This document shows positions 1-6,396 of a stretch of 9,222 bases of DNA, one piece after another; positions within the stretch are counted from its first letter, which is position 1; each line of letters starts with the position of its first letter. Under the pieces are notes generated by a model. It was not told where the DNA came from. It worked only from the letters and a program-made list of their open reading frames with translations, and ran no database searches. A program made the position numbers and the translations under genes. Source of the stretch: Christensenellaceae bacterium (lineage in GTDB: Bacteria > Bacillota > Clostridia > Christensenellales > SZUA-584). The stretch is from the NCBI GenBank assembly GCA_012719815.1, contig JAAXZP010000048.1, positions 1 through 9,222 of the forward strand. The letters are read 5' to 3'.

Positions 1-114
1 AACCAGGGCCCCGTTTTTGATGGACCAGTGGGGCTTGATGCTGCACTGTGGGTCTGTCGGAAAACACATCATGCCGTCTTCAAATGGCACCGTCACATCG
101 ATATAGCTTTTCAT
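1..114 (-). CDS. Cyclase-family metal-dependent hydrolase, N-terminal 38 codons (partial)
   Basis: The reading frame starts at ATG 114 and runs off the left end. The visible N-terminus begins MKSYIDVTVPFEDGMMCFP and continues with a TDP motif and an HWS segment. This resembles the opening of the cyclase family (PF04199; kynurenine formamidase-like hydrolases), whose members begin with an 'I-D-hydrophobic-T-x-P-hydrophobic-x-x-G-M' strand and a P-[GT]-D-P turn. The metal-binding His-x-Gly-Thr-His motif would lie further in and is outside the window. An in-frame ATG at 123 is also possible, but it abuts the GGAGG sequence (124-128) directly, while ATG 114 sits 9 bases from it, so 114 is preferred. 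The gene lies 22 bases after the transketolase stop and is probably in the same operon. In a sugar cluster it could act on a lactone, amide or cyclic intermediate, but this is inference. Family assignment from 38 residues is moderately sure. Confidence 0.7.
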   Translation of the reverse strand, partial: MKSYIDVTVPFEDGMMCFPTDPQCSIKPHWSIKNGALV

Positions 115-123
115 CCCCGTCAT

Positions 124-128
124 CCTCC
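124..128 (-). promoter_or_regulatory. Ribosome binding site deciding the cyclase start
   Basis: GGAGG on the minus strand, within GGGGAGG. It is 9 bases from ATG 114 but touches ATG 123, which makes 114 the more credible start. Confidence 0.6.
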
Positions 129-136
129 CCGGTGAT

Positions 137-1081
137 TCAGGCCGCTCCGGTCAGCAGCTCCATCGCGTTTTTCACGATATTCTCTGCCGTAAGGCCATAT
201 TTTTTAAACAGGTCCTTGTAGTCGCGCGCGCTCCGGGCAAACACGTCGCTCACGCCAATGCGCCGAACCAGCGCGGGCGCATTCTCGCTGAGCACTTCGC
301 AGACCGCGCTGCCCAGCCCGCCGATTATGTTATGGTCCTCGCAGGTGATAATACGGCCGGTCTTCTTCGCGGCCTGGATGATCGCTTCCTTGTCGATCGG
401 CTTTATCGTATGGCAGTCCAGAAGCCCCGCGCTGATGCCTTTGGCCTTGAGCTGCTGCACAGCCTCCAGCGCGATCTCCACCATGCGGCCGGTAGCGATG
501 ATCGTGAGATCCCCACCCTCGGCGACGCGGACCATCCTGCCGATCTCAAAGCCCACGTCTTCAGAGTGTATCTGCTGCGCGGCGTAACGGCCCAGCCGTA
601 TATAAACCGGGCCCTGATGCGCCGCGGCGGCGCGCACCGCTTTTTCCGTGATCACGTTGTCCGAAGGGCACAGCACCGTCATGTTGGGCAGGCTGCGCAT
701 GATAGCCATATCCTCTATCGCCTGGTGCGTCACGCCGTCGCCGTTGTTCTCCAGCCCCGCGTTGTTCGCCACGATTTTGACGTTCAGGTTGGTGTACGCG
801 ATGGACTGCCGCACCTGGTCGCAGGCACGCATGCTCGCGAACGTCGCGAACGTGGATGCAAACGGCAGCAGCCCGCAGGACGCCATGCCCGCCACCGCGC
901 TGATCATGTTCTGCTCAGCCGCGCCGAAGTTGTAAAACCTGTCCGGAAACTTTTTCCCGAACGCATTGGTGCCCGTCGAGCAGGATACGTCCGCGTCCGC
1001 GACAACGATACGGGGATTTTCCTCTCCCAATTGCACGAGTACTTTCGAGTAGATTTTTTTGTTGGGTTCAGTACCGCTCAT
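137..1081 (-). CDS. Transketolase, C-terminal subunit (split transketolase B)
   Basis: 314 residues, the usual size for a stand-alone transketolase C-terminal half (pyrimidine-binding domain plus C-terminal domain). With the N-terminal subunit it should form a thiamine-diphosphate enzyme that moves a two-carbon ketol unit between sugars in the cytosol. The motif GAAEQNM carries the Glu (E56) that in this family activates the thiamine aminopyrimidine ring. DGVTHQAIEDMAIMRS (about residues 115-130) is the conserved His-containing segment, and the C-terminal domain shows the 'CEDHNIIGGLGSAV' stretch typical of the family. ATG 1081 overlaps the TGA of the N-terminal subunit (ATGA), which points to translational coupling and equal amounts of the two chains. 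Resemblance to 1-deoxyxylulose-5-phosphate synthase is only at fold level. The substrate is unknown; the context suggests a dedicated sugar pathway rather than the housekeeping pentose phosphate pathway. Confidence 0.93.
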   Translation of the reverse strand: MSGTEPNKKIYSKVLVQLGEENPRIVVADADVSCSTGTNAFGKKFPDRFYNFGAAEQNMISAVAGMASCGLLPFASTFATFASMRACDQVRQSIAYTNLNVKIVANNAGLENNGDGVTHQAIEDMAIMRSLPNMTVLCPSDNVITEKAVRAAAAHQGPVYIRLGRYAAQQIHSEDVGFEIGRMVRVAEGGDLTIIATGRMVEIALEAVQQLKAKGISAGLLDCHTIKPIDKEAIIQAAKKTGRIITCEDHNIIGGLGSAVCEVLSENAPALVRRIGVSDVFARSARDYKDLFKKYGLTAENIVKNAMELLTGAA

Positions 1082-1911
1082 TCTGCCTTTACCCCCCTGA
1101 TATCTTCCAGCGCGGCCTCATACTCCTGCCTGCACGGTGCACCGCCATGCCAGCCAGGCTGCCCTTCCATGAAGCAAACGCCCTTGCCCTTCACCGAGTG
1201 CAGCACGATTGCCTTGGGCTTTCCGTTGTTGTAGTCGAAACTTTCAAAGGCCTGATGGATCTGCATAAAATCCGCACCGTCCGCTTCGGCGATATCAAAA
1301 CCGAAACTTTCAAACTTCTTCGCGATGGGCTCAACCCGCATAATATCGTCGGTTACTCCGTCGCACTGCAGGCCGTTGTTGTCCACGATGACGACCAGAT
1401 GGTCAAGCCCATAATGGCTTGCGGACATGGCCGCTTCCCAGTTCTGCCCTTCCTGCAGCTCGCCGTCGCCCACCATCACGTACACCATATATTTGCGCCC
1501 GCTGTTGCGCGCAGCCAGGCTCATGCCCACGCCGTGCGACATGCCTTGCCCCAGCGAACCGGTGGTGATATCGATGCCCGGAACCTTGTTCATATCCGGA
1601 TGTCCCTGAAGTATGCTGTACACATCCCGCAGCGTCCAAAGCACCGATTTATCGAAAAATCCCTTCTCCGCCAGCACCGAATAGAGCGCCGGGCAGCAAT
1701 GCCCTTTCGAGAGAACAAACCTGTCCCTTTCCGGATCATCAGGACGGTTGGGATCTATGTTCATGCGGTAAAAATACAGGTACGTCAGCACATCCGTCGC
1801 AGACAGAGATCCGCCCGGATGGCCCGACCCTGCCGCGTAGATCATCTCGATGATGTCCTCGCGGATGATGCGGGCTTTTTCCTTTAAGTCTTGTATTTGC
1901 TTGTCGTTCAT
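1078..1911 (-). CDS. Transketolase, N-terminal subunit (split transketolase A)
   Basis: 277 residues, the usual length of the separate thiamine-diphosphate (PP) domain of split transketolases. Visible landmarks are AGSGHPGGSLSATD (residues 27-40), the SKGH motif (68-71), TGSLGQGMSHGVGM (117-130), and the Mg2+/ThDP motif that starts with GDG (148-150) and closes with DNN (177-179). The GKGV...W-H-G segment near residues 242-256 is also typical. It acts with the next gene, whose start overlaps this stop codon by 4 bases. The start ATG 1911 has AAGGGG (1921-1926) 9 bases upstream, and this RBS overlaps the stop of the SDR gene, 13 bases away. Two-gene transketolases are common in Clostridia and archaea, and some have specialised substrates (AptA/AptB, SqwGH). 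Which sugar phosphate is used here cannot be read from the sequence. Confidence 0.94.
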   Translation of the reverse strand: MNDKQIQDLKEKARIIREDIIEMIYAAGSGHPGGSLSATDVLTYLYFYRMNIDPNRPDDPERDRFVLSKGHCCPALYSVLAEKGFFDKSVLWTLRDVYSILQGHPDMNKVPGIDITTGSLGQGMSHGVGMSLAARNSGRKYMVYVMVGDGELQEGQNWEAAMSASHYGLDHLVVIVDNNGLQCDGVTDDIMRVEPIAKKFESFGFDIAEADGADFMQIHQAFESFDYNNGKPKAIVLHSVKGKGVCFMEGQPGWHGGAPCRQEYEAALEDIRGVKAE

Positions 1912-1924
1912 GAAGTGTAACCCC

Positions 1925-2719
1925 TTATGTATTCTTTCTCATGGCCTTGTCCATGTTTTCCTCGGGAATCTTTCCCTGTATGGTCCAGCCGCCGTCCACG
2001 TAGAAAAGCTGCCCTGTCATAAACGATGAATCCTCCGATGCCAAAAACACCGCCGGGCCGACCATCTCTTCCGGATCGGCCGTGCGCCTCATTGGCACCA
2101 CGCTGCCCCACGTATCCCGGTAATCCGGGTCGTCGTTTAGGTTGCGAGCCACATTCACAGGGCCGGGCGCAAACGTATTGATGCGTATTTTGTACGGCGC
2201 CAGCTCCACTGCAAGCTGTTTTGTCATCGCGTGGATGCCGCCCTTGCTGGACGCATACGCCACCAGGTTCTTGACGCCCAGTTCTGCGCAGTTGGTGGAC
2301 ACGTTGACGATAGTGCCGCCGCCCGTCTCTTTCATCATCTTCGCCGCTTCCAGTGAGCAGAAGAACGTGCCGCGCAGGTTAGTGTTGATCACGTAATCCC
2401 ATTTCTCCTGCGTGATCTCAAACAGGTTGGTCCAGCCCGTGATTCCTGCGTTGTTGATCAGCACGTCGATACGCCCAAACTCCTGCCTGGCGATGCGGAA
2501 CATCTCCACGATCTCCTGCACGTTGCCGATGTCCGCCTTGACCACCAGCGCCCGGCGGCCCAAATCCCGCACCTGCTGCGCAGTCTGTTCCGCGCCGTTA
2601 CTGTCCCCGTTATAGTTGACCACCACGTCGGCGCCTTCCCTGGCAAGCCCGACGGCGATCGCAGCGCCGATGCCCTTGCTGGCGCCGGTCACCAGTGCAA
2701 TCTTATCCTTCAATTTCAT
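1925..2719 (-). CDS. Short-chain dehydrogenase/reductase (SDR, classical type)
   Basis: 264 residues from ATG 2719, a normal length for a classical SDR (NAD(P)-dependent oxidoreductase, cytosolic). It has the Rossmann glycine motif TGASKGIG (11-18), NNAG (89-92), the structural Asn in NTNLRG (N114), and the catalytic Y155-x3-K159 (YASSK). At the catalytic Ser position the sequence reads N-V-S-T, so a Thr (T142) aligns where classical SDRs carry Ser. The end has the FYVDGG motif common to glucose-1-dehydrogenase- and FabG-like members, followed by a tail of about 20 residues. An upstream in-frame TTG at 2725 exists, but GGGG at 2729-2732 is 9 bases from ATG 2719 and only 3 from the TTG, and family proteins start MKLKDK, so ATG is chosen. 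It lies between a zinc alcohol dehydrogenase and the split transketolase, so it probably oxidises or reduces a sugar or polyol intermediate. The substrate is unknown. Confidence 0.92.
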   Translation of the reverse strand: MKLKDKIALVTGASKGIGAAIAVGLAREGADVVVNYNGDSNGAEQTAQQVRDLGRRALVVKADIGNVQEIVEMFRIARQEFGRIDVLINNAGITGWTNLFEITQEKWDYVINTNLRGTFFCSLEAAKMMKETGGGTIVNVSTNCAELGVKNLVAYASSKGGIHAMTKQLAVELAPYKIRINTFAPGPVNVARNLNDDPDYRDTWGSVVPMRRTADPEEMVGPAVFLASEDSSFMTGQLFYVDGGWTIQGKIPEENMDKAMRKNT

Positions 2720-2734
2720 GGTCAAGCACCCCGC

Positions 2735-3769
2735 TCATTCAAAATCGTAATACAGTATTATCTTCAATGCCTTCTGCTGTCTCATCAGCTCGAACGCCTC
2801 TTCCCATTTCGACAAGGGCATTTCATGCGTAATGATCGGCTTCAGGTCGATTTTCCCGCTCCTAAATATCCGCATCATGATTTCCCACGTGTTCATGCTG
2901 TGCCCCACGCTGCCACACAGGCAGATGCGCTTGTGGACAAGCTGCTCCACATTCATCTCCACCTTCGTCGCGCCTAGGCCCATCTGAACGAACTGCCCCA
3001 TCGGCCTCACCAGCGAAATCGCCAATGTGATCGCCGCCGGGTTGCCCGAGCACTCGAACACCACGTCCACGCCGCGGCCACAAGTGTCGCCCATGATGCG
3101 AGCCGCCAGGTCTTCGCGCTGAACGTCCACGCAAACGGCGCCCAAACTCTCCGCGATTCTCAGCCTCTCCGCATCGCTGGAGGTTCCCGCCACGTAGGTC
3201 CTGACGCCTTTCGCTGCCGTCAGCAGCAGGCACATCAGCCCGATGGGGCCCGGCCCCGTAATCAGCACGGTATCTCCGGCGACCAGATGCGCCACTTCTT
3301 CCACAGCCTGCACGCTGCTCGCAAACGCCTCGGATATCGCGGCTTCCTTCAGCGACATAGCGTCGGGTATTTTGAAGAGCATGTCTTCCCGGGCCACCAC
3401 GTACTTGGTAAACCCGCCGTTCGTGCCATGCCCCATGCCGCGCCGCGTGCTGCAGAACATGTAATAGCCGGTCTTGCAGTACTTGCAGTGCCCGCATATG
3501 ATCTTGTTGGAGCCCAGTATCGCGACCCTGTCGCCCGGCGCATACTGCTTCACATTGCTGCCCACCGCTTCCACCACGCCGGACAGCTCGTGCCCCAGTA
3601 TCACCGGCGGGTAGTTCCTGAACGTATCGTTGTACACGTGCAGATCCGTCCCGCACAGCCCCGCATACGCGATTTTCACCCTGATTTCGCTGTCGCCGTA
3701 TTCCGGTTCGGGAACGTCCATCAGTTGAACGTTGCCTACTCCCGGCGCAAATTTCACTAAAGCTTTCAT
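2735..3769 (-). CDS. Zinc-dependent medium-chain dehydrogenase (sorbitol/threonine dehydrogenase-like)
   Basis: 344 residues, the usual MDR length. Catalytic-zinc residues are visible as C39 in GLCGTD, H60-E61 in LGHELSG, and E147 in ISEAFAS. Four structural-zinc cysteines are present at C92, C95, C98 and C106. The nucleotide-binding motif GPGPIG is at 172-177. This set fits the polyol/L-threonine/L-idonate dehydrogenase branch, which oxidises a secondary alcohol with NAD(P)+. In this operon a sugar-alcohol or sugar substrate is likeliest, but it cannot be named. An in-frame GTG at 3775 directly follows the UroD-like stop; ATG 3769 is preferred because GGTGAG (3775-3780) sits 5 bases upstream and the protein then begins MKALV as in the family. 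The RBS overlaps the stop of the preceding gene, so the two are probably translationally linked. Stop to next start (2719) is 15 bases. Confidence 0.94.
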   Translation of the reverse strand: MKALVKFAPGVGNVQLMDVPEPEYGDSEIRVKIAYAGLCGTDLHVYNDTFRNYPPVILGHELSGVVEAVGSNVKQYAPGDRVAILGSNKIICGHCKYCKTGYYMFCSTRRGMGHGTNGGFTKYVVAREDMLFKIPDAMSLKEAAISEAFASSVQAVEEVAHLVAGDTVLITGPGPIGLMCLLLTAAKGVRTYVAGTSSDAERLRIAESLGAVCVDVQREDLAARIMGDTCGRGVDVVFECSGNPAAITLAISLVRPMGQFVQMGLGATKVEMNVEQLVHKRICLCGSVGHSMNTWEIMMRIFRSGKIDLKPIITHEMPLSKWEEAFELMRQQKALKIILYYDFE

Positions 3770-3775
3770 CTTCAC

Positions 3776-5191
3776 TCACCAGGTCAGATTTGTCCACAGG
3801 AAGGTGTACCCCAGTGTCCACACCTTCCCATGCCTTTCTCATGATATCCACATTGCCTTCCACGGACTTCACATCCCGGATAAACTCGTCCCACGGAACG
3901 CACACGCCCGGCGGCCTTTTGCCCGGCTCCAGCGCATGCCCGCTGGGTTTGCCCGGCGCGTCCTGCGGCGCTTTCGGGGTATACGCGGAAGACGTGCTGA
4001 ACACCCCGTGCTCCAGTGTGTAGTCTACCATGGCTCTCACGTTTTCCACTTTGGCATCGTCCATGATCAGCATACTCGCGTCCATGATGTAGCCGCAGTC
4101 GCTCGCCACGTTTTCGAGTATGAACCTGCACCTCTTTCTGACATCTTCTACGGTGCCTACCGCCAGTATGTCGTTACCGACGCCGCCGCTCAGCGCGAAC
4201 TTGTCGCCCAGTACGTCGCGAGCCCTGATGATGTCCGTTGCGTCCACATGGAATATCACGCTGCCTGCCGGAAGCTCCCTGAACACTTCCAGCCCGTCGT
4301 CCCAGTGCCTTCCGCGTAAAGCAGTGTCTGGTGCCCCGCTCTCCAGATCTCCTCCAATATCGGCTTGAGCGTCGCCCAGTATATCTCCTCGAAATCCTTT
4401 CTGGACACATAGGGGGTATGCCCCCTGTGCATCCAGATGGTCACCGGCACCTGCCCGGCAGGGTCCGCCCCGCCCAGAGCCACTCGCAGACAGTGCGGCA
4501 TCATCGCTTCGCATGCTTTGATCACTTTGTCGCGCCTCTCATGAAGGTCGAAGCACAGCGGCACATAGCCGCGCAGTTTGTCTCCGAGCAGATCAAGCGG
4601 GGCTTTCAGCGTGCCTGCGTTTGCAGACACCACGCCTGCCTCTTTCCGAAGCAGTTCTCCATACCTGCCAAAGGCCAGCATGTAGTCCCAGAACGCCATC
4701 GCGCCTGATATTCGGGGCATGTTATGTCTGAAGGTTACTTCCCCCCCGGCGGGATTTATGTGAGCCGTAAACCGGGGCAGCCATTTGTTTGCCAGAAACA
4801 GCGTCGGGTCATCCGCAAACTCGTCATACTCGTTGTTTTTTAGGAAAGCTTCTTCCTCGCAGCCCGGTTCCGTTATCTGCGTCACGTAATAGGGCGGAAC
4901 GCCCAGGCCGGGAAACGTCGCCGCTTTCCAGCCGATCGCCTTGGACATCGGCATCCAGTTGACGATGGCGTTGCTCATCGCCGCGTCCACGCCCAGTTCC
5001 ATGGCGCACTTGCGGGTCACGTCAAAAGCGATGTTGTAGTCGCTCGCGGCATCCTGATTGGATACCCCCGCATATTTGGCTGCGAACTCCTCAGCAAACA
5101 GCCTGACGGGCACTCTGTCCGGCCGCTCGTTGCGCATGGCCGTCACATACCGCTGCAGCCGCTGCTGATAAACCTGCTCCAGCTCAGACAT
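3776..5191 (-). pseudogene. UroD-fold protein (uroporphyrinogen decarboxylase/corrinoid methyltransferase superfamily), two frameshifts
   Basis: The gene starts at ATG 5191 (AAGAAGGA is 6 bases upstream) and reads well for 295 residues to ...LLYAEG. It then needs a shift near 4308 into another frame for 164 residues (starting HWDDGLEVFRELPAG). A second shift near 3815 (range about 3806-3825) returns to the first frame, ending LGYTFLWTNLTW then TGA at 3778-3776. Joined, this gives about 471 residues. Without the first shift the protein ends at 4256; without the second it would run about 950 bases into the dehydrogenase. Central segments (HRGHTPYVSRKDFEEIYW; FHVDATDI; LSGGV; ENVRAMVDYT) match the TIM-barrel UroD family (PF01208), which includes haem-pathway UroD and MtaA/MtbA-type methyltransferases. 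The His-x-Cys zinc motif of MtaA appears replaced by Y-x-E (LLYAEG). It could be a true pseudogene or an intact gene with two sequencing or assembly errors. Its length and context argue against haem synthesis. Its reaction is unknown. Confidence 0.85.
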
Positions 5192-5212
5192 AACACATCC
5201 TTCTTCTTTCAG

Positions 5213-6208
5213 TTAAATATGGACCGGCGTATTGCCGTCGTAAGCGTTGTACTTGTCGAGCAGCGGTCTGAAGTAGTTGCGCGCTTCGATGTAACGCTCG
5301 TCAACGGTATCCACGCCGCCCAGCACATGGCCCTTTATCAGAATCGGCGAGCACTGCTCATGCGACAGCAGCCCCTTGTAGCCGACTTCGGCCAGCGTCG
5401 CGATGAAAGTCTCCCACGGGAGCGGATCCTTCTCGCTGCCGGGGCAAACCTCTTCCCAGGAATAGGCCGCGCCGCCTACAGTCTTGTTGGTCGCCAGCGA
5501 GATGGTGTGCGAGTAAACCATGTAGTCCTTCATCTTTCTGACGATGTCGCGCACGAATTCCGGCTCGTAGTTCTCCAGCAGCGGCAGGTCAAGGCCGATC
5601 TTCAGGCTGGGCTCGTTGACTTCCTCGATCATCTCCAGCGTGATCTCGTTGTTGCCGGTGATCTCCGGATGCGTCTGCAGCGCCAGCGTGACGCCCTTGT
5701 CGTTGGCATACTGGGCCACTTCCTTCAGCGCTCTTCTCACATCGTGCCAGGCATCCAGGTAGTCCTCGTTCCTCGACACGCGCTTGCTCCTGCCCTCATA
5801 GGAAGGCATGCCGTAGCCGTTCAGCGCATGCGGATGACGGAAATAGCCGAGCAGAGCCGCCATCACACGGACGATGGGAGAACCGAGGTCAGCCGCGAGG
5901 GCGATCGCCGCCTTGGTGTAGAGAATCTCCTTCTCCTGCGGGAACACGAGCACGTGGTCGCCGTCCATGAAGTTGTTGCAGCACACCACTGCGCCCATCT
6001 GAAGTCCGAGCTCAGCGTACAGGTCAACGATTTTTTTCCTTCTGTCCGCATCCAGGTCTCCGGGGAAGCCCAGCGGGCGGTGAGCGAAAATGCACGCGGC
6101 GTCGTACCCGAACTTCGCAGCTCTCCTTATCGCGTCCTCAAGAGAGAGCGACTCGTGGTTCCTGGTAAAGTATCCGCCGTATCCGATGACATCGAGACTG
6201 AGTTTCAT
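5213..6208 (-). CDS. Sugar phosphate isomerase/epimerase-like TIM-barrel protein (xylose isomerase-like)
   Basis: 331 residues, a little longer than the typical 270-300 of PF01261 proteins. The family covers metal-dependent sugar isomerases, epimerases, dehydratases and endonuclease IV. Candidate metal-site residues, placed by analogy with D-tagatose 3-epimerase (Glu, Asp, His, Glu), are Q178 in LALQTH, D207 in IGLDLP, H234 in YSHTIS and E284 in LSHEQC. The first ligand position is thus Gln, not Glu. H180 follows in the normal place. The start ATG 6208 has GGAGGAG (6218-6224) 9 bases upstream; an ATG at 6215 is out of frame. It is the first catabolic gene after the binding-protein gene, with a 188-base gap before it and 21 bases to the UroD-like gene. 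A likely role is isomerising or epimerising the imported sugar or an oxidised product of it. The substrate is unknown. Confidence 0.9.
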   Translation of the reverse strand: MKLSLDVIGYGGYFTRNHESLSLEDAIRRAAKFGYDAACIFAHRPLGFPGDLDADRRKKIVDLYAELGLQMGAVVCCNNFMDGDHVLVFPQEKEILYTKAAIALAADLGSPIVRVMAALLGYFRHPHALNGYGMPSYEGRSKRVSRNEDYLDAWHDVRRALKEVAQYANDKGVTLALQTHPEITGNNEITLEMIEEVNEPSLKIGLDLPLLENYEPEFVRDIVRKMKDYMVYSHTISLATNKTVGGAAYSWEEVCPGSEKDPLPWETFIATLAEVGYKGLLSHEQCSPILIKGHVLGGVDTVDERYIEARNYFRPLLDKYNAYDGNTPVHI

Positions 6209-6315
6209 GATGCATTTCTCCTCCGTTCATTTTATATTGGCCTCATTATTTCATACAGGTGATGCCTTGTATACGCACACAACTCTTTTGTTTTTGTCTG
6301 AAATTCATTTCTTAT
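6209..6315 (-). other. Leader region before the isomerase gene, promoter not resolved
   Basis: AT-rich compared with its surroundings. It holds the isomerase RBS (6218-6224) and the candidate operator (6267-6282). TATAAA-like and TATACA-like hexamers occur on the minus strand, but none has a good -35 partner at 16-18 bases, so an internal promoter is possible and not demonstrated. No small ORF with a good RBS was seen. Confidence 0.35.
6267..6282. promoter_or_regulatory. Possible LacI-family/cre-like operator
   Basis: On the minus strand this reads TTGTGTGCGTATACAA. The half-sites TTGTGTGC and TTGTATAC match at 6 of 8 positions around a central CG, as in LacI/GalR-family and CcpA (cre) sites. 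Against the cre consensus TGNAANCGNWNNCW it keeps TG, CG and C but lacks the AA. It lies about 60 bases before the isomerase start. No convincing sigma-70 promoter is seen beside it, and no regulator gene is in the window, so this is a weak call. Confidence 0.3.
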
Positions 6316-6334
6316 CCGGCCCCGTTTGGGCCGG
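6316..6334 (-). other. Perfect 7-bp GC hairpin in the binding protein-isomerase gap
   Basis: CCGGCCC and GGGCCGG arms flank a 5-base loop (6323-6327). On the transcribed strand it follows the longer hairpin at 6332-6388 and overlaps its last three bases. What follows on the RNA is A-rich (ATAAGAAATG), not a U tract, so it does not look like a full intrinsic terminator. It may add 3'-end protection or partial termination after the binding-protein gene. Confidence 0.6.
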
Positions 6335-6388
6335 TATTTGTAAAATCAGCCCGCCGGTGAGACGGACGAGCTGATTTTTACAATACCG
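6332..6388 (-). other. Long intercistronic stem-loop after the binding-protein gene
   Basis: Arms 6370-6388 and 6332-6350 pair over about 18 bp (5' arm starting CGGTATTG, 3' arm ending AAATACCG), with a one-base offset on each side. Inside the 19-base loop a second 5-bp stem can form (6361-6365 with 6351-6355, including a G-U pair). It begins 8 bases after the binding-protein TAA. Stable hairpins after the binding-protein gene are known in ABC operons (for example malE-malF), where they protect the upstream mRNA and keep the binding protein in excess. That role is inferred here. Confidence 0.6.
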
Positions 6389-6396
6389 AAGGGTGC

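Noticed and set aside
332..1234. Long plus-strand open frame over the transketolase genes
   Set aside because: It is a shadow: Arg/His-rich, no RBS, no family resemblance, and fully covered by the well-supported minus-strand transketolase genes.
4300..4312. Programmed -1 frameshift in the UroD-like gene
   Set aside because: The junction reads GAA GGC ACT with no X-XXY-YYZ slippery heptamer and no clear stimulatory structure seen. A second shift of opposite net direction would also be needed near the C-terminus.
2862..4514. A single 550-residue reading frame crossing the UroD-like and dehydrogenase genes
   Set aside because: Only its middle part is UroD-like. The first part is an out-of-frame reading of the UroD-like N-terminal half, and the last 300 or so residues are an out-of-frame reading of the zinc dehydrogenase, with Arg/Gly-rich composition.
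5219..6262. Long plus-strand open frame over the isomerase gene
   Set aside because: Arg/Val/His-rich antisense shadow with no recognisable motif; the opposite strand encodes a clear TIM-barrel protein with a good RBS.
6316..6334. Rho-independent terminator after the binding-protein gene
   Set aside because: The GC-rich hairpin is followed by an A-rich tract, not a run of U, on the transcribed strand; partial termination cannot be excluded.
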